A stretch of 64,000 bases of DNA from Desulfuromonadaceae bacterium (GTDB taxonomy: Bacteria > Desulfobacterota > Desulfuromonadia > Geobacterales > Pseudopelobacteraceae): positions 100,844-164,843 of the forward strand of contig JAQTZV010000010.1 in the NCBI GenBank assembly GCA_028687585.1, given 5' to 3'. The position numbers and the translations under genes are program-made. The stretch's first letter is position 1. Every line of letters begins with the position of its first letter. The notes beneath the pieces are model-generated. The model did no database searches. It saw only the letters and a program-made list of their open reading frames with translations, and was not told the origin of the DNA. This document shows positions 56,134 to 64,000 of this stretch, piece after piece.

Positions 56134-56697
56134 GTGGCTAAAGTTATGACTGTAGGAAGAAATACTGTTAATACCTATACATATTTAAAATCAGCAGCAG
56201 AGCTTAATTTGAAAATTGCTGAAAAGACAGAAGATGGCCAACTGTATTATTGCATGAGTTCTCTCATGTTTTCTGCGTTTACCTTGGAAGCATATCTAAA
56301 TCACATAGGATCAGAGTTATTACCATCATGGCAGGACGTTGACAGGACAAGTCCAAGAAACAAGTTAAATGCTGTTTGCAGTCTTTTACAATTCCCCCCA
56401 GATTTTTCGAAAGAACCCTACCAGTCGTTTGTACGGATCTTTAAATTAAGAAATACACTTGCACATGGCCGAACTGAAAATATTAAAGGAGTATGGAAAA
56501 AACGAATCCCGCAAATAAATGGGGCGATTCCTCCAGAGTCGTTTTGGCAAAAGGAGTGTGTACCGGATGTGGCCCGTCGTATATATGATGCCATGTTGAA
56601 AATAATTCGAGAAATTCATGTAAAGGCCGGAAAAAAAGGTGATCCTTTTGCTATTATGTCTCATGGTATTGCTGTTGAACCTGTTGGTCCAAATTAA
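56134..56697 (+). CDS. HEPN-like protein next to the restriction operon
   Basis: This is a 187-residue helical protein. The segment FKLRNTLAHGRTE holds R106, N107 and H111, the Rx4-6H motif of HEPN RNase domains. It lies divergent to the hsd operon. HEPN proteins often act as RNase toxins beside restriction systems; no partner antitoxin or nucleotidyltransferase lies next to it, so this could be a stand-alone effector. GTG 56134 follows AAAGGAG. Confidence 0.62.
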   Translation: MAKVMTVGRNTVNTYTYLKSAAELNLKIAEKTEDGQLYYCMSSLMFSAFTLEAYLNHIGSELLPSWQDVDRTSPRNKLNAVCSLLQFPPDFSKEPYQSFVRIFKLRNTLAHGRTENIKGVWKKRIPQINGAIPPESFWQKECVPDVARRIYDAMLKIIREIHVKAGKKGDPFAIMSHGIAVEPVGPN

Positions 56698-57079
56698 TAG
56701 CTTAATCTTAAAAATTGGATTTACCGGAATTTGAAACTAGGGGAAATTACCACACGAATTCAGTGCAGCTTTTTGGCTATCTGTCGATTTTGATTAATTT
56801 GTCCAGACCGCTTAATGGTAATCACTAGCCAGTGCAAAAAGTACACTTTTTGCACTCGACCATCTCGGCATCATAACTGATGCTTTTTTTGCTCTAATGA
56901 GTGCATAAACCGTTGCATAATTCAAAGTGCAATATTGCAATAATACAGACAAGTAAATACACTTTGGGGGCGTGAAGCCGATTATTTTTTAAGTAGGATA
57001 AGAATTGTTATTAATTTATTATTGCGTAAAAATAATATCCTTTATATTCATGAGTTTACGGCTTCAATAAACGTAGTTT

Positions 57080-57108
57080 AAAGGGAGTAGTTTTAAACGA
57101 CACCCTTT
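57080..57108. other. imperfect palindrome
   Basis: AAAGGGAGT and ACACCCTTT are complementary with one mismatch around GTTTTAAAC. It may be an operator. Confidence 0.35.
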
Positions 57109-57118
57109 GGAGAAACAA

Positions 57119-57154
57119 ATGCCGTGAAGCCTCTATAATCTGGTTTCACGGCAT
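57119..57154 (-). terminator. terminator of the Rhs-immunity transcript
   Basis: ATGCCGTGAAGCC and GGTTTCACGGCAT form a stem of at least ten perfect pairs. Read on the reverse strand it is followed by a T-rich tail (TTGTTT). It lies past the 57210 gene stop. Confidence 0.7.
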
Positions 57155-57209
57155 TATGGATTCGACTTACCTCGTGTTGGTTACCGAGCCACTTTATGAA
57201 TAATAGCTC

Positions 57210-57884
57210 CTATTTTGTGTCCCATGATGCACGAATCGACTCATTATTACTGCCTTCCAGTTTTGTTGGCTTGTGTCCACCAACCTTATATATGTTATTT
57301 TTGCTATTGACCCAAATTCTGTCGCCACCACGTTCTTGAAAGGTTGATGGTGTTTTACCTTCAATATATATTTGCCAAACATGGACATTTAATTGATGTC
57401 TATCCAAGTTTTTTGAAAAACATACAGCAAGCCCATCATCACGATAGGCGCAATCAGAATGAGAATTTGAATGAAGCCATGCTTGTGCTTCATCAATAGT
57501 ATCAAAATGCTGCTGTCCTTCGCCAACAACGCCACGTTTAATTCCGTTATGTCCTATCCAATGGAAACCTGGGCCTGGGTAGTAGGCCCCTAAACTTCCA
57601 AACCATCTTTCTGTTCGTGGCCACATAACAACAGATCTTGTCACACCATCCCAAGTATAATACCTCTTCAACCCTTTACCGGATTTGATGGTAATTTTTC
57701 CCGTAGGAGTTGTTGCCTCAATCATTGATTTGGGTGGCATAACAATTTCATTTAATAATGGAATCTGTGGATCACCTTTTATTGTATTATTAATTAATTC
57801 AATGATACCACTGCCGGTATTTGTAAAAAGGAAGAAGTATGCGGCCAGAATAATTATTAGACTTATAGAAATTATTTTTTTCAT
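57210..57884 (-). CDS. probable immunity protein for the Rhs toxin
   Basis: This 224-residue protein has an N-terminal membrane anchor or signal (IISISLIIILAAYFFLF). The rest is a soluble domain with tryptophans and aromatic residues (YYTWDGVTRSVVMWPRTERWFGSLGAYYPGPGFHWIGHNG). It starts one base after the Rhs stop, the usual place of an immunity gene. An exported or membrane-held protein fits a toxin acting on periplasmic lipids. No family is recognised. Confidence 0.6.
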   Translation of the reverse strand: MKKIISISLIIILAAYFFLFTNTGSGIIELINNTIKGDPQIPLLNEIVMPPKSMIEATTPTGKITIKSGKGLKRYYTWDGVTRSVVMWPRTERWFGSLGAYYPGPGFHWIGHNGIKRGVVGEGQQHFDTIDEAQAWLHSNSHSDCAYRDDGLAVCFSKNLDRHQLNVHVWQIYIEGKTPSTFQERGGDRIWVNSKNNIYKVGGHKPTKLEGSNNESIRASWDTK

Positions 57885-57885
57885 C

Positions 57886-60800
57886 TTAGTGCCCCTCTCC
57901 TAAAATTCCACCACACGAACAAGAATTAGGTTCAATCCGGTTGCCAGTCCGTCTCATTGCTGCACTAATTTTATTTCCATCCCAACCTCCTACCGTTAAG
58001 GCGGCATCATCGAGTACCCCATCACAAACAAGAAAGCATTGTCCTCTAGCTTCCTTATCGCAGGGAAAATCATTCCGACATTTGTAATAGCATTTATCAT
58101 GGACTTGACATGCGATATCCAATGGGTCTTCAGGGTCTGCGTAATAACCTGGAACATCATGATCCGCAGAGTATTGTTCCTTTTTTCCTCCAGTCCAATT
58201 TCCTCCACACCATCGACCATGCTCTTTGGATAACCCATTAGGATCAATCCAGTTTATCGGATTATTTTGGACATAATTACTTAATACCACATCCCCACCA
58301 GCAAATCCGATCGGATCTTTCGATAACCAGCGTCCAGTATCCATATTCAGGTATCTGGCTCGGTGATAATTGAGGCCGGTCTCCGGATCATATTCGCGAC
58401 CGGTATACAGGAATGGTTGGACAAAAGCGGTTGCCATCGTAGTTAATCCGAAGGAAGCGTACCCATAAAATTGCACAACATTCTGTGCCGAATCGGTGAT
58501 TTTGGCAGTAGAGCCAAGACCATCAGTATGATAGAAATACGAAGAACCGCTTCGCACCAACGCCAGGTGTTCATCAACTCCGGTCCCATGCAGGTAGTGC
58601 GTTACCAAAGAGCCATTAACAAATTCGGCAACTATATTCTGGCCGTCGTAGAGGTAATTGTACACGGTGCTCTCAGTACCGTTATTTACTGCCTTCTCAA
58701 TGCGTCTTCCCAAGGCATCGTACTTGAATGATACGGTTGTTCCACTCTTTGTCGCTTGTGTCATCTGGCCAAAGTTATTCCAACTGTATGTCCAGGTACC
58801 ATCACCAGTCGTATTGCCATAGGAGTCATAACTGAAGGTAGTGGCGCCGGCAGAAGCAAGAACATTACCGGCAGTGATTGAGTAAAGCTTCGCAGCATCT
58901 GACAATCTGTTCCCGGCGTTGTCGTAAGTGAAAGTTTCACCGGCAGTGGAGTACAGTAACCGGTACACGGCATCGTAGCCGTATGATACCAAAGTCCCTT
59001 CGTTCTTGGCGGTACGATTACCTATTTTATCGAAGGCCGGATACGACACAGAGTAAACCGGCAAAGTCCCTTGATACGAGATTCCGGACAGCCACTCAGG
59101 ACGATCGCTGTTGTAGCTGTACGTCCCGGTAATTCCGTTCGGGTAGGACAGTGTTGCCCGCCGGCCAAGAGTGTCATAGCCGTAGGCAAACACTCCGCTT
59201 TTGTCAGAGGTGATACTTACCAACTGCCCCGTAGTGGGAGAGTAAGCATAACTCACGACGTGCTGTTCAGGAGTTCCCATCATAACGGTCATGCTGGTCT
59301 TTCTTCCGGCAGTATCGTAGGTGTAATTGATGGCACGGCCGGCGTTGTCCGTTACCGACTGCAGCAAGCTAGTTGCGCTGTATGAGTAAGCGTAACTACT
59401 GCCATTGGAGCTCGCAGCACTCGTGGGTTGCCCGGCGGCATTATACACGAATGTTTCTACTTCACCACTGGCTGCTGTTCTGGTCAGTAGCCTGCCCATA
59501 GCGTCATAGGTATAACTGATCAGCACGGTATTTGTGGCATCATTAACTTTCTGACGTACCTGGCCGGAAGGATAATACTCATAGCGGATTGGTACGCCCA
59601 CCGGAGGTGTTTCTTTGGCAAGAAGGCCGTCCTGGGTGTATGCAAACATGGTGGTATTGTTATTGGCATCCTGGAGAGACGACAGTTGCTCGGCACCCAT
59701 ATATTGCATCTGCGTTGTCTTGCCCAAAGCATCAGTAATTGCCGTGGGCTTGCCTTTGAAATTGTAGGCGTAGCCGGTCGCCTGGCCGTTGGCGTCAACC
59801 TGCCGAATCAGGTCACCGTTTTTGTTGTAACTGAAGGTACTGGTATACAAGGCACCGCTGCTACCAAGAACAGTTCGAGTCCGGAGCCGGCCTAAGGTAT
59901 CGTAAACAAAATTTATTGTCGTCCGGAGAGTAGCTGCAGCATCGTATGATTTAACTGTCAGTGGCCGCCCCATGGCATCAAACGGGCCATAATCGGTTCG
60001 GGCGCCTGAGGCAACGGTTACCGACTGCAAGAGACCTGATGTGGTGTAGTTGTATGCGACAGTACTACCCCCCGGTGTTTTTAAATCTTTAATAAAACCA
60101 TTCGATAAGTATCTGGTGGTAGTTATCCCGCCGGTAGGTGAAGTAACCCGGGTTCGCTGGTAACCGCCGTCCTGGTCATAAACATAATTGGTGGCCGTCC
60201 CAGCAAGGACATCTGTTATCGTTAACGGGCGGTCAAAGGCCGCATAGTCATACGTATAGGCAATTTGCTGGTCAACCGGGCCGGGAGTTGCAACAGGATT
60301 GCCGTTCTCATCGAGAGAATTTACGACTGGTCGCCCGGTGACCAATACGGCATTACCGTAACTGTCATAGGTTGTTTCCTGAGCGTGGCTTATATCCTGG
60401 TCTACCGGTTTGGAAACTGTCTCCGACTGGTTGCCTTGATAGGTATACAGTGTGCCATTTGCTTGAGGAGAGAAACTACTGGCTACCTTCCTGTTTTGGG
60501 GATCGATGTCATGCCACCAGTTCTGGTTGTTTTTATCGGTATACATGGTGGCGGTGCTTCCATACGTCAGTTTACGGGTACCGCCTTCGGGATCTGTTGA
60601 TTGCTTGAGGCGGTGGTCATCACCGAACTGGTAGGTCACCGTCTGCTGTTCAGGCGAGGTTTTACTCTGCATAAGGCGGAAGATGTTGTAACCGAACGTC
60701 CAGACAGGAGCCGTCTCTCCGGTTGCTGGGACCGGGAAGGTTATCTTTTCGAGTAAATACGTGCCACTATTATAATCCAGCGTATAGACTTTGCCATCTG

Positions 60801-62154
60801 GCGCGGTAATAAAAACGATGCGCTCGTTGTAGTAATAATCCATGTGCAGCGTGGTACGGCGGCCGGCGGGATCGATAATAACCACTTGGCTCGGATTGCT
60901 CCGGTCGATGGTGACGGTGTTATTGTAGCGATCGACTATGGCGGTAAGCAAGCCGTTGGTGTTGAAGCGGTAAATCAGGCCATCCCGAAAGGTCAGGGTG
61001 TAGTTACCATTGGCTGCCCGAGTCAGAATGGAAGAATCACCAGATGGCGAAGTAAAGCCGGTGCCATTCGGAGTATAGAACCGTTTATCCAAACCGGCGC
61101 CTCGCAGGATTCTTTTTTGGTCCAATGGATTAGTATATATGTTGATATCGTACGAATGACTCCAGCCTTGACCAAGGACGAATTTATAGGGTTTCAGATA
61201 TCCTGTATGGGGAAGGATATTCATTTGGTCCCCACTATCATAATATAACGTCATAGCTGTCGGCATCGCTCCGCCGGTAGTCTCAAAAAGTGGTATTTCC
61301 TGAAACAGTGAACCAGTTACTACGTTGAAGGAAGAGTCTCCTTCTTTTTTGGCAGGACACTGTTTACGCGGCTCACATTCAACTTTTGGCGCCGTACCTA
61401 CCGGTGTAAATCCCCCTGGAGGTGGACCAAGAAGACCTAGTGGATCAGCGTTTGGATCACCGAGATCTTCACAATACTCTTCAGCGACAAAGCCTAAGGA
61501 ATCTGTCGGGTATACCGTGGAATCAGCAAGGGGATGGATAGAGAATGTAACAACATGGAGACCGGGCGAAAAACGATACCCCTTAAAAGCTACTTTGCAG
61601 TTGTAATCCCGATAGCAGGCTATGCATCCTTGTTTAACACCATCGAGATAACTGCAAACATTTCCAAGCAGACCATCCCATAGCATTGGGCTTGGATTGT
61701 GGGAATTGGCCTGGCCCACCAAGTCTGCTCCTTGGACCCTACCAACCGGGCCGAGTGCTTTAACCGTAGCCGGACGTTCAACTGTAAAAGTTACCGGATC
61801 GCTCAGAAAGGAACCGCCTGTAGTGTTAATGCCAAACTGGACGGTATGAGTGCCAACAGCAAAAACTTGACTGGTGGTATAATCGGATCGCGTCCCGCCG
61901 TTATAGGCATAAGGATAACACTGTGAGTTTGTAGTCCCCATAACGCCATCAATAGTTATTGAATAGCCGCGGATTGCAACCTGGGAAGAGCAGACTCCGT
62001 AGCCGGTGATGTTTAAGTAGCCGTTTGAAACCCCGGCTGTTGGTGACGTCATGTATGCGGTACACTCTGCTGCCATTGAAAACGAAGGGCTCAGGGCAAT
62101 TCCTGAGATAATTACAAACATTGCTACCATTGATGTGACAAAGATATTCTTCAT
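57886..62154 (-). CDS. exported Rhs-repeat protein with phospholipase A2-like C-terminus
   Basis: This is a 1422-residue protein. A Sec signal (MKNIFVTSMVAMFVIISGIALSPSF) starts it. A beta-rich N-terminal region is followed by a DUF6531-like opening (SFNVVTGSLFQEIPLFETTG), then many YD/Rhs repeats. The core motif DPIGFAGGDVVLSNYVQNNPINWIDPNG ends the shell, and the C-terminal tip of about 115 residues holds IACQVHDKCYYKC (PLA2-type CxxHDxC; catalytic His about 1352). No VgrG, PAAR or type VI genes lie nearby, so it is Sec-exported rather than type VI-loaded. The longer start at 62241 is rejected: it has no ribosome site, while TGGAG precedes ATG 62154. Confidence 0.85.
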   Translation of the reverse strand: MKNIFVTSMVAMFVIISGIALSPSFSMAAECTAYMTSPTAGVSNGYLNITGYGVCSSQVAIRGYSITIDGVMGTTNSQCYPYAYNGGTRSDYTTSQVFAVGTHTVQFGINTTGGSFLSDPVTFTVERPATVKALGPVGRVQGADLVGQANSHNPSPMLWDGLLGNVCSYLDGVKQGCIACYRDYNCKVAFKGYRFSPGLHVVTFSIHPLADSTVYPTDSLGFVAEEYCEDLGDPNADPLGLLGPPPGGFTPVGTAPKVECEPRKQCPAKKEGDSSFNVVTGSLFQEIPLFETTGGAMPTAMTLYYDSGDQMNILPHTGYLKPYKFVLGQGWSHSYDINIYTNPLDQKRILRGAGLDKRFYTPNGTGFTSPSGDSSILTRAANGNYTLTFRDGLIYRFNTNGLLTAIVDRYNNTVTIDRSNPSQVVIIDPAGRRTTLHMDYYYNERIVFITAPDGKVYTLDYNSGTYLLEKITFPVPATGETAPVWTFGYNIFRLMQSKTSPEQQTVTYQFGDDHRLKQSTDPEGGTRKLTYGSTATMYTDKNNQNWWHDIDPQNRKVASSFSPQANGTLYTYQGNQSETVSKPVDQDISHAQETTYDSYGNAVLVTGRPVVNSLDENGNPVATPGPVDQQIAYTYDYAAFDRPLTITDVLAGTATNYVYDQDGGYQRTRVTSPTGGITTTRYLSNGFIKDLKTPGGSTVAYNYTTSGLLQSVTVASGARTDYGPFDAMGRPLTVKSYDAAATLRTTINFVYDTLGRLRTRTVLGSSGALYTSTFSYNKNGDLIRQVDANGQATGYAYNFKGKPTAITDALGKTTQMQYMGAEQLSSLQDANNNTTMFAYTQDGLLAKETPPVGVPIRYEYYPSGQVRQKVNDATNTVLISYTYDAMGRLLTRTAASGEVETFVYNAAGQPTSAASSNGSSYAYSYSATSLLQSVTDNAGRAINYTYDTAGRKTSMTVMMGTPEQHVVSYAYSPTTGQLVSITSDKSGVFAYGYDTLGRRATLSYPNGITGTYSYNSDRPEWLSGISYQGTLPVYSVSYPAFDKIGNRTAKNEGTLVSYGYDAVYRLLYSTAGETFTYDNAGNRLSDAAKLYSITAGNVLASAGATTFSYDSYGNTTGDGTWTYSWNNFGQMTQATKSGTTVSFKYDALGRRIEKAVNNGTESTVYNYLYDGQNIVAEFVNGSLVTHYLHGTGVDEHLALVRSGSSYFYHTDGLGSTAKITDSAQNVVQFYGYASFGLTTMATAFVQPFLYTGREYDPETGLNYHRARYLNMDTGRWLSKDPIGFAGGDVVLSNYVQNNPINWIDPNGLSKEHGRWCGGNWTGGKKEQYSADHDVPGYYADPEDPLDIACQVHDKCYYKCRNDFPCDKEARGQCFLVCDGVLDDAALTVGGWDGNKISAAMRRTGNRIEPNSCSCGGILGEGH

Positions 62155-62308
62155 ACGTTTCTCCAGTTTATATAATTTATCTGTAACCAAAAAAAATCCC
62201 CTATATTTGTATATAGAGCAGCTTTGAAGTGTTTTTGACAAATTTTTTTAAAAAAAATGCATAAAATGAAAAATAATTTTTTGAATGTTTTTTATGCGAG
62301 GACACATA

Positions 62309-62842
62309 ATGATAGAGCGATATCTTTTGGTGTTATCATTCCTGCTAGCAGTAGCCGCTCCTGTTTTTGCGAAAGAACCACTCAGAGTCTTGACTGGTAC
62401 CGTATTTAAAGTCACTGACGGCGATACTATCCAAGTCAATTCAGACGGGACGAAACTCAAAATCAGACTTTACTGTATTGATGCCCCGGAAAGACAACGC
62501 CTCAAGAAGTCCGGAATGATCAGTAAGCCTGGACAACTCTACGGTGAAGAGTCATTCCAAGCTCTCGAAAAGAAAATAGCAAGGCAACAAGTCAGAATTG
62601 AAGTGATGGCCGTCGACCGGTATCGTCGTTTGGTGGCTTTAGTTCGCCTGGGTGAACGTGACATTAACCGAGAAATGGTATCTGAAGGATGGGCTTGGGC
62701 GTATAGACAGTATCTTGACCGGCCGTATCAAAGCGAGTACATTGCAGCCGAAGAAACAGCTCGAAAAGCAGGGATTGGGCTATGGCGGCAAGATAACCCT
62801 CAGCCACCGTGGGAATTCAGGAAACAACAGAAAGGCAGATAG
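62309..62842 (+). CDS. exported thermonuclease-family protein
   Basis: This 177-residue protein has a signal peptide (YLLVLSFLLAVAAPVFA) and the staphylococcal-nuclease fold (LTGTVFKVTDGDTIQV, LKIRLYCIDAPE, DRYRRLVALVRLG, EGWAWAYRQY). The catalytic Arg and Glu positions appear kept. It would degrade DNA outside the membrane. ATG 62309 follows GAGG. Confidence 0.85.
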   Translation: MIERYLLVLSFLLAVAAPVFAKEPLRVLTGTVFKVTDGDTIQVNSDGTKLKIRLYCIDAPERQRLKKSGMISKPGQLYGEESFQALEKKIARQQVRIEVMAVDRYRRLVALVRLGERDINREMVSEGWAWAYRQYLDRPYQSEYIAAEETARKAGIGLWRQDNPQPPWEFRKQQKGR

Positions 62843-62865
62843 ACTAAAACGGAAAAGGAATTATT

Positions 62866-63369
62866 ATGCAGATAAAAACCATCATTTATATTGCTTTGTG
62901 CCTTGTTTTTTTTACAAATATGGCTTCAGCTTCTGAACAGAAAAGAATATATAATTCGACTTCTTTTAACGCAGCTCCTGATAGTATGTCTTATTGTGGT
63001 AGTCTTTGCGAATCGAAAGACGCGGCTATTGATACTTTTTTGGCATCTGGTTGGAAAATTGTCAGTTCGAGCCAAAAAGAAATTGTTGCACAAAATTATG
63101 AAAGTTTTCCTTTTAAACGCCGTGTGGGTATCTGGGATCAGGATCAACCTCCTAGATACATTGGATGCACTTGCAAAGGTACTGAATATGTAATTGAAAA
63201 AAATGAACTCAATAATAAGATAGAACCAACAAATGAACTAACTGACAATTTTAAAAAAGAAAACGAACTCCTTGTCAAAGAAAATGACTTATTAAAACGT
63301 GAAATAGAAATGTTAAAAAAAGAAAACAGCAACTTGGCTGCTCAATCTAAAAAGAGTAAAAAAAGATAG
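62866..63369 (+). CDS. exported protein with C-terminal coiled coil
   Basis: This 167-residue protein has a signal peptide (TIIYIALCLVFFTNMASA). A small Cys-containing domain (YCGSLCESKDAAI, YIGCTCKGTEYVI) is followed by a Lys/Glu coiled coil. The family is unrecognised. It lies 23 bases after the nuclease gene in the same direction and may be co-transcribed. Confidence 0.7.
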   Translation: MQIKTIIYIALCLVFFTNMASASEQKRIYNSTSFNAAPDSMSYCGSLCESKDAAIDTFLASGWKIVSSSQKEIVAQNYESFPFKRRVGIWDQDQPPRYIGCTCKGTEYVIEKNELNNKIEPTNELTDNFKKENELLVKENDLLKREIEMLKKENSNLAAQSKKSKKR

Positions 63370-63443
63370 AAGCATCTTAAAGATGTTTTATTTCGTGATG
63401 GGGAGGTTCAGTTGAAAAGGAAGGGGTCAGCCTGCTTATGGGG

Positions 63444-63474
63444 GAATATTGGAAAATACGGGGCAATATTGGAA
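63444..63474 (-). repeat. right terminal inverted repeat pair
   Basis: AATATTGGAA at 63445-63454 and 63465-63474 (period 20) form the mirror image of the left end. Confidence 0.85.
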
Positions 63475-63485
63475 GTTCCCAGTAT

Positions 63486-63613
63486 GAATTCAAAAAAAAT
63501 GTTCTCGAAGTGTTACGTCAGCCGCTGGAGGATGGTAAAGTCACCATTTCCCGTTCTCTGCTCTCGCTTACCTATCCGGCACGGGTCATGCTGGTCGCAG
63601 CCATGAATCCCTG
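63486..63613 (+). pseudogene. comM: comM middle fragment
   Basis: It reads [20 protein letters not shown] then [22 protein letters not shown], which directly continues the left fragment (LDELP). comM would go on with CPCG, but the sequence changes to GGAGATGTG after AATCCCTG. The gene is therefore broken a second time here. The remaining 3' part is not in the window. Confidence 0.9.
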
Positions 63614-64000
63614 GAGATGTGTGAACCTTTCTCTACTGGCGCGAACGAAGGGATATAAAAGAAGACAAAATGAAGGGAATCCTCGCCGACATCAATCCTC
63701 TCGACAAGTTCTTTCACGACTTGCTGCCTAGCCTCATAACTCAACGATGGCCACAGTGACGCCAGCGTAGTTGCTCTCTCGATTACATACGACTTGCCAA
63801 TCTCATTTGTTTTGATGAAATCAATCTCTGCCTGCAGACGGGGGATCTCCAGGGTAATGTTGTCAAGCCTGGTCTTGATCGGATCATATCTTTCTTTGAA
63901 CCCGTTTTGATCAAGAACCTGCTTACCGTACAAGTCGATTAAAACATCAACTTTCCCGTTTACTTCCTTCTGCTCTTTCTTCAGCAGTTCAAGCCTCTCC
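63586..64000 (-). CDS. large serine recombinase, C-terminal part
   Basis: The frame runs from the right edge of the window to a TGA at 63588-63586. It has a coiled-coil zinc-ribbon-type region ([41 protein letters not shown]) and the typical end of a large serine recombinase ([33 protein letters not shown]). Its last ten or so codons ([10 protein letters not shown]) are made of comM sequence. The start and the catalytic Ser domain lie outside the window. It should be the integrase of a second element in comM. Confidence 0.85.
   Translation of the reverse strand, partial: ERLELLKKEQKEVNGKVDVLIDLYGKQVLDQNGFKERYDPIKTRLDNITLEIPRLQAEIDFIKTNEIGKSYVIERATTLASLWPSLSYEARQQVVKELVERIDVGEDSLHFVFFYIPSFAPVEKGSHISRDSWLRPA
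63614..64000. mobile_element. edge of a second element integrated in comM
   Basis: From about 63614 the sequence no longer matches comM and encodes the serine recombinase. The crossover probably lies within AATCCCTG (63606-63613). Only this end is inside the window. Confidence 0.75.

Larger units (their letters stand above)
56698..57209. other. gene-free stretch, 512 bp
   Basis: No coding frame is supported. It is AT-rich, with a short palindrome at 57080-57108 and a terminator at 57119-57154. Confidence 0.5.
40055..63485. mobile_element. 23.4-kb element inserted in comM (Tn554-like recombinase module)
   Basis: Left of it comM stops in LDELP; right of it comM resumes as [24 protein letters not shown], the expected continuation. 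The edges carry inverted pairs of TTCCAATATT. TCCCA appears at both borders (40050-40054 and 63477-63481). The left edge has a recombinase/HTH/zinc-ribbon recombinase triple, laid out and sized like Tn554 TnpA, TnpC and TnpB (about 361, 125 and 630 residues). Borders are exact to within a few bases only, because an intact comM from a relative was not available. Confidence 0.88.

Noticed and set aside
63438..63731. Open frame of 97 codons across the right end of the element
   Set aside because: It is a chance fusion of the terminal repeat, the comM fragment and the second element.

Overview
The window looks like a chromosomal segment of a Geobacter-type bacterium (Desulfuromonadia/Geobacterales). 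This rests on gene content rather than any search: an acetyl-CoA hydrolase/succinyl-CoA:acetate CoA-transferase, futalosine-route menaquinone synthesis (MqnE), anaerobic-type cobalamin genes (CbiG and the C11-methyltransferase), DUF4388 and roadblock proteins, and a zinc-ribbon/DUF3426 protein. No rRNA, tRNA or CRISPR array was seen.

Positions 1-5.6 kb hold a surface-glycan-like group: the end of an IspD-type cytidylyltransferase, a RuBisCO-like protein joined to it by an ATGA overlap, a LicD-type phosphotransferase, an exported M23-fold protein and small conserved genes. Positions 5.6-40 kb are ordinary core genome: cysS, a two-component pair, a nucleotidyltransferase/phosphomutase fusion, a GH57 enzyme, galT, a TIGR02757 protein, slyD and divIVA, amt with a sigma-54-type promoter, uvrC-miaA, a cold-shock gene, fabH, a reverse-strand operon (cobM-cbiG-pdxA-mqnE-methyltransferase), an OmpA-like lipoprotein, an Smr protein, the CoA-transferase, a DUF4388/roadblock pair, xerC, dedA, pgeF and the first part of comM.

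At about 40.055 kb comM is cut inside the Walker B region. It resumes at about 63.486 kb, so a 23.4-kb element sits in the gene. Its ends carry inverted pairs of TTCCAATATT. Its left edge carries a three-gene module (tyrosine recombinase, small HTH protein, large zinc-ribbon recombinase-like protein) whose layout resembles Tn554 TnpA/TnpC/TnpB. The cargo looks like conflict and defence genes: a GIY-YIG protein, a DUF3037/HipA-like kinase pair, a lipoprotein, a small protein with an SDH-type Clp-fold protease, a type I restriction-modification operon with an extra gene inside it, a HEPN-type protein, an Rhs protein with a phospholipase A2-like tip and a probable immunity protein, a thermonuclease and an exported coiled-coil protein. 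Two similar 100-bp sequences with mirror-image promoters flank the 10-kb middle section.

The comM remnant after this element is only about 128 bp long. It is then broken again by a second element, whose large serine recombinase enters from the right edge of the window and ends inside comM sequence. comM is therefore a double integration target here.
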